NCBI GenBank assembly: GCA_007135605.1
Contig: SLIN01000158.1
Coordinates: forward strand, 1-36,463
Length of the DNA: 36,463 nucleotides
Source of the DNA: Spirochaetales bacterium
GTDB lineage: Bacteria; Spirochaetota; Spirochaetia; DSM-27196; SKKC01
Direction: 5' to 3'
Shown: one piece after another, positions 1 to 8,417 of the stretch
Numbering within the stretch: position 1 is the first letter of the stretch
How the letters are laid out: each line of letters starts with the position of its first letter
Translations under genes and position numbers: made by a program
Notes under the pieces: model-generated
Databases searched by the model: none
What the model saw: the letters and a program-made list of their open reading frames with translations, nothing else
Told to the model about the DNA's origin: nothing

Positions 1-2
1 CA

Positions 3-617
3 GCGGAAATGCTCAACGACGGCGAGCCGCAATTCATCGATGACGCTAACGTCACCGCAACGCCATTGCGCCTGCCGGTTGATCAGCCGTTCGCAGGGAT
101 ACGTGATCCCGAAGATGCCGCGCGCCCGGCTCGCACCCGCCCGCTTCCGACGCTCAATCCGGAACGAAGCGCGATTACCGGCGAATCGTTGCCATCGCCC
201 GCGCTCCCCGATCCCTCTCGAACCCCGGTACGCGAGGAGACGCAAACGGCGATCGAACGGCTCCGTTCGGCGGCCCCTGCGGAGACGGACGTGCGACCCG
301 AGCCGCACATCCTCGATTCCGAGCGCAGGCCGACCGAGAGAACCGCAGGCGTGGATCACACGCTGCAACAGATTGTTGTAACGGCGTTCGAACGCGAACG
401 TTGGCTCGAGGCAAGCGAGTACATCGAGGGACTTCTCTCACTTCCGCTGACCGCTGAGCAGGAATCGAGAGCGTACTTCTATCTCGGTCAGGCACACTTC
501 AATCTCGGCCATTTCCGGCGTGCGGTGATGTTCATGCTGCAGGCATCGGATGTGCTGTACTCCGAAAGCCGTGTATGGATCGAGGCGGCGCTCAACCGGC
601 TCGCTACCCGCCGTTAA
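3..617 (+). CDS. C-terminal part of a TPR-containing protein, probably 5'-truncated by the window edge
   Basis: Frame is open to the window start; C-terminus SRAYFYLGQAHFNLGHFRRAVMFMLQASDVLY is TPR-like; N-terminal part is Pro/Arg-rich. Confidence 0.6.
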   Translation, partial: AEMLNDGEPQFIDDANVTATPLRLPVDQPFAGIRDPEDAARPARTRPLPTLNPERSAITGESLPSPALPDPSRTPVREETQTAIERLRSAAPAETDVRPEPHILDSERRPTERTAGVDHTLQQIVVTAFERERWLEASEYIEGLLSLPLTAEQESRAYFYLGQAHFNLGHFRRAVMFMLQASDVLYSESRVWIEAALNRLATRR

Positions 618-2703
618 TCCGCAGATCGAGGTACACTTCACGACTTTCGTCGGGATCGAGCTCGATACGCCATCGGGGCAGGAGGCATGAGCTCTGATAG
701 GCGCGGATGATCGTCCCGTCTCCGAGAGAGTTGGTACGCACCGGCAGACTCCAGCATTCGGTCGGATCGAATATCGAAAGGCTTACATCAAGCTGATTTC
801 TGAGATCCTCGAACACAATGGTTCCGGCATTCGCAAATGCCTGTAACTCCGGGCCAACCTCGCTGATAGCCGCGTCGGAGCCGGCCTCTTCCGCCCCGTC
901 GTATCCCTCATACTGCGGCGGCGTTCGACGCGCCATATTCTTGCGCGCGCTCGCAGCATCGGTTTCCGGACGCACGTGAACGCGCAGCGCATCGACATCG
1001 TCGGATGCGAACGCAAGATTGACTTCGCATCCGTACCAGCACTCCAGCCGGTGCGCTCCGCGATTCGTCAGGCGAACACGAGCGCTCACCCGCGTGCGAT
1101 CGAAGTGATACTGCTTTTCGAGCAGAATACGTCCTCCATCGCGTACCTCGCACTCGACGCTGAGGGGTAATGTTGAACCGCTTCGATCGAAATCACCGGC
1201 GGTATATACTTCGCTGTGAAACGGCGCGAGCTCGGTGTGTCGACCTGCGTCGAACAGATCGATCGTATCGGTATCGGGCATTAAGTGATCGAGGAACGCC
1301 TTGCGCCAGTACGCATCGCAACACGGTTCGACTTCAAACTCGTCGTGATACCGCTCTCGTACCCTCGTCAACGTGTCGAGGTAGTTCCAGGGTCTGGCGA
1401 GATAATCGAGCTCGAAGAGCGCTCCCGATTGCCGGTGGACGTATGCGTTCATCTCCTGGCCCTGGTAAAGAAACTCATCGAGTCCATCCATATCGAAATC
1501 AACTCTCACAATCGACGGGATGAAGATGCCCTTCTCGCGCGTGACCTTCTCCGCCTCGATCAATGCACTGTACGCCGCTTTGCGCAGATTGTTCTGGTAG
1601 ATGCCGCCCGGCGGCCCGTGCCAGTACGCGCGGTGGCACTGTCCGCGCCACAGTTCGTGACGTGCCGCCTGTTTTCGATACTTGTCACCGCGTATCTGAT
1701 TTACGAGCACGCACGTATACTGCATTTTCGAGTACAGCAGATTGCTCTCTATGTACCGGGTCAGAAAGTGGCGAAAGTAGCCGCCGGCAAGAAAACCGTT
1801 CCGCGCGGGCGAGGAATCTAAACACTGCTTGAGGCCGAGAAGATCGCGTTGCCGTTCCGGCTCGAGCGTCCAGACCATCATCTCCTCGTAAGAGGTAGAA
1901 GGGAAGTAACTGCGTTGCCGGGGGATCGTTCGTCGAGACTGCCGCCACGGCGTTGTCATGTGTATCCAGTCGGAATTGTCGTCCAGGAGCTTCAGAAATC
2001 GCTCGAGCCATCGATCGTCGTATCCACCTTTCGCTTCCTCGGCGCCGTACCGCGAACCGTCGAATATAAGGGAGACGACTGAATCGGGCTGCTCTTCGGC
2101 GATCCGGGCGAGCTCTTCGATCATGACAGCCGGATCGTCCACCCCGACCTTTGCCAGAAGCGAAGCGCTCAACGGAAACACCAATACCGTCTTTCCCTGA
2201 TCTTCGGTCAGGCACGGGTAACTGAGCCGACCATACGGTACACCGCCGGCGATCAGATTGTAGTCGTCGAGAAAGATATATTCGATACCGCTGTTACGAA
2301 GCGTGCTCGCAACCGAAGGCTCCCACACGTGCTCGGTTATCCATGCCCCTCGCGGCCGGCGCCCGAATCGCTGTCTGATGAATGTCGTGAGGCTCTCGAT
2401 CTGTCCGAGGCGATCCTTCGAGGGGATGAGGCTGAATACCGGATCGTAGAACGCTCCGCCGATCAATTCGACCTGTCGCCGCTGCACCATCTCTCCGAGC
2501 ACATCGGTGAACTCCGAATGCGTAGCGTCGAGCCAGGAGAGCATGGTACCGGAGAAGTGCAGGGTGAGCGGCATGTCCGGCGTGTTGTACAGGACGCGCA
2601 GGAACGGCTTGTACGACCGCTGGTATACGCGCTCGAATATGTGTGTCGGTGTACCTACCGGCAGCGTATTAGTCGTGCCGAAGATCAAATTGACCGCATT
2701 CAC
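604..2703 (-). CDS. GH57-family 4-alpha-glucanotransferase/alpha-amylase with DUF1926-like C-terminal region
   Basis: 699 aa, GTG start; motifs WITEHVWEPSVASTLRNSGIEYIFLDDYN and FDGSRYG match GH57 conserved regions; NYLDTLTRVRERYHDEF resembles the DUF1925/1926 region. Confidence 0.8.
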   Translation of the reverse strand: MNAVNLIFGTTNTLPVGTPTHIFERVYQRSYKPFLRVLYNTPDMPLTLHFSGTMLSWLDATHSEFTDVLGEMVQRRQVELIGGAFYDPVFSLIPSKDRLGQIESLTTFIRQRFGRRPRGAWITEHVWEPSVASTLRNSGIEYIFLDDYNLIAGGVPYGRLSYPCLTEDQGKTVLVFPLSASLLAKVGVDDPAVMIEELARIAEEQPDSVVSLIFDGSRYGAEEAKGGYDDRWLERFLKLLDDNSDWIHMTTPWRQSRRTIPRQRSYFPSTSYEEMMVWTLEPERQRDLLGLKQCLDSSPARNGFLAGGYFRHFLTRYIESNLLYSKMQYTCVLVNQIRGDKYRKQAARHELWRGQCHRAYWHGPPGGIYQNNLRKAAYSALIEAEKVTREKGIFIPSIVRVDFDMDGLDEFLYQGQEMNAYVHRQSGALFELDYLARPWNYLDTLTRVRERYHDEFEVEPCCDAYWRKAFLDHLMPDTDTIDLFDAGRHTELAPFHSEVYTAGDFDRSGSTLPLSVECEVRDGGRILLEKQYHFDRTRVSARVRLTNRGAHRLECWYGCEVNLAFASDDVDALRVHVRPETDAASARKNMARRTPPQYEGYDGAEEAGSDAAISEVGPELQAFANAGTIVFEDLRNQLDVSLSIFDPTECWSLPVRTNSLGDGTIIRAYQSSCLLPRWRIELDPDESREVYLDLRINGG

Positions 2704-2820
2704 GCCTTGAGTACCCTGGTCGTGACTGTCCTATACATCATCTTACATGAACGCGAAAGCCCGGCCGCGTGGCGCGTCCCCCCTTACCGTTTGAACCGGT
2801 CGCTCAGAGTACCACCATGC

Positions 2821-4140
2821 TCAGCGAACCTGCAACCGGGTAACGCCTGAAAGCACTATCGCGGCACCGGCAACCACCCCAACGACGGCCACAACTCCGT
2901 GTAAACGTCCGAACCGCGGATTGGTCGGATTCACTTCCTGCAGTGTGATCGGGGCCCGACCGGCCGATCGTGCGAGAAGCTGCGCTACCGGAAGACCGTC
3001 CGGGCCTATTGTCGATGCGAGCCAGTGCTCGTCGAAGTAGATAACCGTGTCCTCGTCAACGTCTGTCCGTGCGACGGCGGAGGGGTCCGCGGTTGGACGG
3101 AACACACGCTCGTCGTAGCGCGGCGGTTCGAACTCGCGACCCCACGCAAGGCCCTGTTGATATGCAATGTGTGCCAGCACCGACCCGAAATGCGGGATCT
3201 CCGGCTCCGGTACCGCTTCCCAATCGGCACGAGCTCTGTTGTAGAGGCGGTGCGCGGTGCCGGGGGTGAGCTCAGGACCGCCGGCCGGATCGAGTTTGTC
3301 GGCTGGATGAGCGCCGCCGTATTCACCGGCCGCCGCCGGGACTTCAACCTGCACCCGCCACCCTTCCGAAACGCTCCGCACGCCGGTGCTCAGGGCGACC
3401 GAGGCAGCGAGAATCGCCACAACTCCGAGGCACACGATAGGAACGGACAGCTCACCGCGACCGCGGCTCACCGGTCGATCCCGGATACCGACCACACGAC
3501 GCGCCTCGATCACCGCGAACACGAACGCTGCGACTGCGAACAGCAATCCGACTAAACCTGCCGTATACGCCGGCCGCATCTGTGCTCGGACCGATCCGGC
3601 CCGGTGTACCGCGCCGACCTCATCGACCGCGGCGAACTCGTTCCTCCCTACCCCCGCGGCCTCGATGGTCTCCCCGTACTGCGACAACCACTCTCCGGCA
3701 TCCCCGGAATGGTTTCGGACGTACACCACTTGTGCAGGCACTCCGTCCCATCGGGCGTTGAAAAGCGCGTCAACGTGCCGAACGAATCGATCCTTCCGCG
3801 GATCGCGGTTGAGCAGGCGCTCGTTCGCCCTCGTGCTCCGAACGCGCTCGACGGTGTCAATCGTCGTAACCGTTACCGTTACCGAAGAACGGGAGATCGC
3901 TGTTCCGGCTCCCGATTCAACAAGCCGTTCGACAACCGTACGGTCATCCAGCTCGGCGGGAACCACGAGCTGCAACCATCCGGCAAAGCCGTAGGCCGCG
4001 GATTCTTCCGCCGCCGTTATAGCCCGATTTGCCTCGGGAGCACCGGATACGACCAAAACGGTCGACACTGCGAGAAGCGCGAGGATCAGGACGAGAACCG
4101 ATCGGCGGAGTGCGTTTTCGCTCAACTCGTATACGGCCAC
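2821..4140 (-). CDS. Uncharacterised multi-pass membrane protein with two large extracytoplasmic regions
   Basis: Hydrophobic segments near residues 15-33, 195-215, 240-260 and 415-435; 9-bp gap after the upstream DUF212 gene; no family recognised. Confidence 0.6.
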   Translation of the reverse strand: MAVYELSENALRRSVLVLILALLAVSTVLVVSGAPEANRAITAAEESAAYGFAGWLQLVVPAELDDRTVVERLVESGAGTAISRSSVTVTVTTIDTVERVRSTRANERLLNRDPRKDRFVRHVDALFNARWDGVPAQVVYVRNHSGDAGEWLSQYGETIEAAGVGRNEFAAVDEVGAVHRAGSVRAQMRPAYTAGLVGLLFAVAAFVFAVIEARRVVGIRDRPVSRGRGELSVPIVCLGVVAILAASVALSTGVRSVSEGWRVQVEVPAAAGEYGGAHPADKLDPAGGPELTPGTAHRLYNRARADWEAVPEPEIPHFGSVLAHIAYQQGLAWGREFEPPRYDERVFRPTADPSAVARTDVDEDTVIYFDEHWLASTIGPDGLPVAQLLARSAGRAPITLQEVNPTNPRFGRLHGVVAVVGVVAGAAIVLSGVTRLQVR

Positions 4141-4149
4141 GGTGGTCCC

Positions 4150-4647
4150 TCAGAGAATACTGAATGCGACGCCGAGAAAAAACCCGAGCAGAATGCCGAC
4201 CGATACTTCCGCGGCGGTATGTCCGTTCACTTCCTTTACCGGCTGAAACGGAACTCCATCGCGCCGGGCGAGCTCGGCACCGAGCCGATTTACCGTCTGC
4301 GCGAGCTCTCCGGCGACGCGGCGAACGCCGAGCGCATCGCGCACCACCACCAGCGCGAAAAAGAACGAGAGCATGAACGCCGGCGTCGTTACGCCTTCGG
4401 TAAACCCGATCGATGTCGCAATCCCGGTCATCATCGAACAGTGACTGGAGGGCATGCCGCCGGTCTTCCAGAATATGGTGCTGACGAGGTCGCTCGAATC
4501 GCGTGTCTGCTGACGAATGGCTGCAATCGTTGTCTTGATGAGCTGCGCGATCAGCCAGCTAATCGCAGCGCTCAGAAAAACTGGATGTGAAAGAAGCTGA
4601 TACAACGATCGCACACGCACTCCCTTCTGATAGTTGCAGACCCGCAA
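4150..4647 (-). CDS. DUF212 / divergent PAP2 family membrane protein (YuiD-like); true start probably a downstream GTG preceded by AAGGGAG
   Basis: LIAQLIKTTIAAIRQQ, FWKTGGMPSSHCSMMTGIATSIG and RDALGVRRVAGE match the family signature. Confidence 0.85.
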   Translation of the reverse strand: MRVCNYQKGVRVRSLYQLLSHPVFLSAAISWLIAQLIKTTIAAIRQQTRDSSDLVSTIFWKTGGMPSSHCSMMTGIATSIGFTEGVTTPAFMLSFFFALVVVRDALGVRRVAGELAQTVNRLGAELARRDGVPFQPVKEVNGHTAAEVSVGILLGFFLGVAFSIL

Positions 4648-4734
4648 GTTTGTCCACGCTGTGAATCGGTGTCAAGGTGGAGGCGCCTGTCCGCTATTGA
4701 CGCGAGTGAGCGCTCCGCTCTACCGTAGCTCCTC

Positions 4735-5781
4735 GTGGGACTGGCGTATCGCAAGGTCACGCCCGGCGAGGACGATCGCGGTCGCCGGCTCGACCGGGTG
4801 CTTCGGCGAGTGCTTCCCGAAACCCCCCTCGGCCATATTTTTGCGGTTATCCGCAAGGGCCGGGTGCGCGTGAACGGACGCAAAGTCGCCGGCGGATATC
4901 GAATCGTCGATGGAGATGAGCTCCAGATCGACGAGTCGCTTCTCGATTCTGAGGATTGCCGCGGCACGAACGGTCACCATACTCCCGTATCCCCGCTCGG
5001 CGGTGAGCTCCGGCACTCCGTGATCTTCGAGAACGAACACCTGCTCGGAATGAACAAGCCGCGAGGAATTGCGGTTCACGGGCCCGATGGCCTCGATCAA
5101 CAGGTTCGCACCTACCTCGGCGACTCGCTGCCGCACTCCCTTTCGTTTCGTCCCGGGCCGATACACCGCCTCGATCGAAATACAACCGGAATCGTATTTT
5201 TCGGCAAATCTGCGGTGGGGGCACGCCGACTCAGCGAATATCTGCGTAACGATTCGGCTCGTAAGGTGTACATGGCGGTTCTCGACGGAGCGTTGCGCAC
5301 CCCCGTTGTTTGGGAGGACCGGCTCCGGCGCGACACACGAAAGCGACGGAGCCACCGGGTGTCCGGATCGCCAGGCCGAGACACATCAAACCGAAGCTCA
5401 TCAAACCGAAGCTCATCGAACCGTAGACACGAAGCGGGGCAGACAGCGGTCACGGGAGTCTGTCCGATTCTCTGGAACAACGAGGCCACTCTCGCCCTGT
5501 GTACCATCCGGACCGGCCGAACCCACCAGATCCGAGCCCAGGCGGCAATCCACGATGTCCCGCTGCTCGGAGATCGCAAATACGGAGGGCGCGCGGAGCG
5601 CGGAGGGTATATCCTCCACGCTATGGTATTCATTCTGCCGGAGGACGACGAAACACTCGGTTTCCGATATGTGTATGCCGATCCTCCGTCATCGGTGCTT
5701 GAGCGACTCGACCGGCGATTCGGGCTGATCTCGGCGGAGCGGATACTTGAATCGGTTAACCGGGCAATCGAGACAGTCTGA
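4735..5781 (+). CDS. RluA/RluC/RluD-family pseudouridine synthase with N-terminal S4-like domain
   Basis: GPIHRLDRNTTGI catalytic motif, IRTGRTHQIRAQAAIHDVPLLGDRKYGG, and S4 region (VLPETPLGHIFAVIRKGRVRVNGRKVAGGYRIVDGDEL); GTG start. Confidence 0.92.
   Translation: MGLAYRKVTPGEDDRGRRLDRVLRRVLPETPLGHIFAVIRKGRVRVNGRKVAGGYRIVDGDELQIDESLLDSEDCRGTNGHHTPVSPLGGELRHSVIFENEHLLGMNKPRGIAVHGPDGLDQQVRTYLGDSLPHSLSFRPGPIHRLDRNTTGIVFFGKSAVGARRLSEYLRNDSARKVYMAVLDGALRTPVVWEDRLRRDTRKRRSHRVSGSPGRDTSNRSSSNRSSSNRRHEAGQTAVTGVCPILWNNEATLALCTIRTGRTHQIRAQAAIHDVPLLGDRKYGGRAERGGYILHAMVFILPEDDETLGFRYVYADPPSSVLERLDRRFGLISAERILESVNRAIETV
5384..5428 (+). repeat. Three tandem 15-bp units (catcaaaccgaagct, catcaaaccgaagct, catcgaaccgtagac) inside the pseudouridine synthase CDS
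   Basis: Read directly; units 1 and 2 identical, unit 3 diverged; encodes an SNRSS-type repeat. Confidence 0.95.
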
Positions 5782-5896
5782 GCGGGCTCAACCCGTGTAG
5801 TGGCCGGCTTCCGTAGCGCTGCATGTGTATCGATGGATGCAACGCTTCGCAAAGGCGTGTCCTCTATCGGCGTAAGTGCTATACTGAGTGCGTCCT

Positions 5897-7000
5897 ATGA
5901 GAATGTTTCGCAACCTTCAGTTCCGATTCCGCGGTATCCGCGTTTTCGCGCTCGTCGGCAAGAGCGGCACGGGCAAGAGCTTTCGAGCCCGCCTCGTTGC
6001 CGAGAAGCACGGAATTGACCTCATGATCGACGACGGACTGCTTATCCGCGGACAGAGGATACTCGCCGGCCGGTCGGCGAAACGCGAGAACAACTATCTC
6101 ACTGCGGTGAAGACCGCACTGTTCTCCGACAAGGATCATCGTCGCGAGGTTCTCGCGGCACTCGAGCGCGAGCACTTCAAGCGACTCCTTATTATCGGAA
6201 CCAGTAAGAAAATGATCTCACGAATCGTGAAGACACTTAATTTGCCTCAGCCGATCAAGATAATCTCGATCGAAGAAATCGCGACCGCGGACGAAATAGC
6301 CAGCGCGATTCACATGCGACAGTCTCAGGGGCGGCATGTGATACCGGTACCCTCTATCGAAGTCAAACGCAACCACTCCGGGTTCGTTACCGAATCGTTG
6401 AAAGTGTTTCTCCGCCGCGGGGTCGGGCTCCTCCGCCGCCAGAAAGTATACGAAAAGTCGGTCGTTCGCCCCGAATTCAGCAGGAAGGGAAGTGTCTCGA
6501 TATCCGAGGCTGCGCTCGGGCAGATGATTCTGCACTGTGTCGATGAGTTCGGCATTCAGGCGGAGGTGCGCAAAGTTCAAGTGAGAAACGAGCCGGGTGG
6601 ATACCGCCTGAAGCTCGTACTCGATGTCCCGTTCGGACAAGAAATGGTCAGTCCCGTTCACGAGCTCCAAAGCTACATTGTCGACAGCATCGAGCGATAC
6701 ACCGGTGTGATCATCGAAGAGATGAATATCGTCATCGATAGTATCAGTGAGCGGCAGCGCAAACACCGCGACAAGCTGACGGCACGCCGCAGCGAAGAGA
6801 CGCGCAACGAGCGTCGAGGTACGTCCGATCCCGGCGACGGTCACTATCGGGAACCGACGAGCCGCGAGCGCTCCCCGAGACAGAGTGAGAAACAGAGCGA
6901 ACAAACCAAACCGGAGAGGAAGTCGGGCGACGAGCGTCGGAGTCGAAGTCGACGCGGCACACGGGACGGTCACGCACGGGTGCCCGAAAAGAAGGGCTGA
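5897..7000 (+). CDS. P-loop NTPase fused to an Asp23/Gls24 (DUF322)-like domain with a highly charged C-terminal tail
   Basis: Walker A ALVGKSGTGKS, Walker-B-like LMIDDGLLI; Asp23-like GSVSISEAALGQMI...LDVPFGQEMVSPVHELQSYIVDSIERYTGVIIEEMNIVIDSI; about 90 aa Arg/Ser/Glu-rich tail. ATG 5897 preferred over the track's GTG 5888. Confidence 0.7.
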   Translation: MRMFRNLQFRFRGIRVFALVGKSGTGKSFRARLVAEKHGIDLMIDDGLLIRGQRILAGRSAKRENNYLTAVKTALFSDKDHRREVLAALEREHFKRLLIIGTSKKMISRIVKTLNLPQPIKIISIEEIATADEIASAIHMRQSQGRHVIPVPSIEVKRNHSGFVTESLKVFLRRGVGLLRRQKVYEKSVVRPEFSRKGSVSISEAALGQMILHCVDEFGIQAEVRKVQVRNEPGGYRLKLVLDVPFGQEMVSPVHELQSYIVDSIERYTGVIIEEMNIVIDSISERQRKHRDKLTARRSEETRNERRGTSDPGDGHYREPTSRERSPRQSEKQSEQTKPERKSGDERRSRSRRGTRDGHARVPEKKG

Positions 7001-7127
7001 TGCGAAGTGTCTCGGAGGGCTGTGCTGTACGAGTTCTTGCCGCTGTGTCGGAAAGCCGCTGTACCGCACGAGTCTGACGGCTGAGTCGGGAGGCTGTGCT
7101 ACCGCACAATTTGACAGCTGTCATAAT

Positions 7128-7156
7128 TTGACAGCCCGAGGCAGTCGCACTACGCT
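7128..7156 (+). promoter_or_regulatory. Candidate sigma70 promoter TTGACA-17-TACGCT
   Basis: -35 at 7128-7133, -10 at 7151-7156; start codon GTG 7166 or ATG 7184 follows. Confidence 0.55.
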
Positions 7157-7165
7157 TTCAAGTCG

Positions 7166-8386
7166 GTGGAGGTTTTCGCGCCTATGACGATTTCACGCAG
7201 ATGGTTCTCGCGGGGTGTTGGGGTGGTCTTGTTCTCGGTGGTCGTCGCGACAGGCTACGGCTCGGAGTTCCATGTGGCAACCGGCGATGTCTACGAGGTA
7301 TATTCGCAGATATCGAGAGAGCACGCAGAAGCGACCGTTACGAAGCTCGAGGCGCTTTCCACTCTCTACAACGAATACTTCCGCTTCGAGACCGAAGAAC
7401 TGCCTTCCGAGCTGCGGGTTCGCATATTCGACCGGCGTGGCGAGTTCGACAGATATCTCTCCGACCGGATCGACGTTTCCCGTGACGAGTTTGTGTATCT
7501 CCATTTCACCGACGCCGCCCGGAGCGAGCTCGTCGGTTATGCGATGGATGATGAAGAGACCTACCGCGCATCGATGGTCCACCAGAGCGTCGTACAATTC
7601 ATCCGTGCTTTCATCCCCAATCCTCCGCTCTGGCTGCGAGAGGGATTCGCCGTTTACTTCGAGGAGTCGCGATTCGATCCCGAGCGAGGCGAGGCGGAGT
7701 TCCGGAAGAATACCGCCTGGATCGAACCGTTACAGAATCTCCTCGATGAACGAATCGGTGAGCTGTTCGCACCGAGCGAGTTCGTTACCCTTTCGGCGGA
7801 TGATGCCGCTTCCCGTCTCGAAACCTTCTACGCACAAGCGTGGGGCGCGGTAAGCTTTCTGAGTAACGCGGAGGAGTCGCGACACAACCGCATCCTCTGG
7901 GACGCCATCGGTGCGCTCGAACCGGACGCATCCGCACGTCGAAACGCGGAGCTCGTCGAGCGCAAGGCACTTCGCTGGATTGATGAAGAAGAGCTGGCGA
8001 CCGCGTTTAGCGAGTACGTGGAAGGACTGCAAACCTTTCGTACTCTCGTTGAACGCGGGATCGAAGCGTATGCCGACGAGCGTCTGGAGATTGCCGAAGA
8101 CCGCTTTCGTGCGGCAATCGAGCGGCGGGCCGACAGTCACGTTCCGTGGTACTACCTGGGGCTCATACACTACACCCGGGGAGAGTTCGACGACGCCCGC
8201 GCCTACTACGAGGCCGCGCGCGATCGGGGAGCCGACGAGGCGTTGACACTGTACGCACTGGGACTCAACGCCTTCGGCGCCGATGAGCGACACGACGCAG
8301 TCGAGTACCTCCGGGCGGCTGCTGAAACCGACCCGGCACGCTACGAAGAGCGCACCGAATCGCTGATAGAACAGTTAGACAGTTAG
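7166..8386 (+). CDS. Secreted peptidase-MA-like protein with C-terminal TPRs; zinc motif degenerate. Start GTG 7166 or ATG 7184
   Basis: Signal peptide; HQSVVQFIRAFIPNPPLWLREGFAVYFE aligns with HExxH...PLWLxEGxAxYxE; TPRs DSHVPWYYLGLIHYTRGEFDDARAYYEAA and ALTLYALGLNAFGADERHDAVEYLRAAAE. Confidence 0.7.
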   Translation: MEVFAPMTISRRWFSRGVGVVLFSVVVATGYGSEFHVATGDVYEVYSQISREHAEATVTKLEALSTLYNEYFRFETEELPSELRVRIFDRRGEFDRYLSDRIDVSRDEFVYLHFTDAARSELVGYAMDDEETYRASMVHQSVVQFIRAFIPNPPLWLREGFAVYFEESRFDPERGEAEFRKNTAWIEPLQNLLDERIGELFAPSEFVTLSADDAASRLETFYAQAWGAVSFLSNAEESRHNRILWDAIGALEPDASARRNAELVERKALRWIDEEELATAFSEYVEGLQTFRTLVERGIEAYADERLEIAEDRFRAAIERRADSHVPWYYLGLIHYTRGEFDDARAYYEAARDRGADEALTLYALGLNAFGADERHDAVEYLRAAAETDPARYEERTESLIEQLDS

Positions 8387-8390
8387 AACG

Positions 8391-8417
8391 GCAGTCGCGG
8401 CACGGCGCCGCGGCTGC
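8391..8417. terminator. Candidate bidirectional terminator hairpin between convergent genes
   Basis: gcagtcgcggc / acggc / gccgcggctgc: 11-bp stem with one wobble/mismatch position, directly abutting the stop of the minus-strand gene; no strong U-tract. Confidence 0.5.

Noticed and set aside
3868-3886. Short CCGTTA tandem repeat in the unknown membrane protein gene
   Set aside because: Only about 2.5 six-bp units encoding TVTVTT; too short to be notable.
5816-5845. GCGCTGCAT-N12-ATGCAACGC hairpin upstream of the P-loop gene
   Set aside because: One mismatch, long loop, no U-tract; too weak to call a terminator or regulatory RNA.
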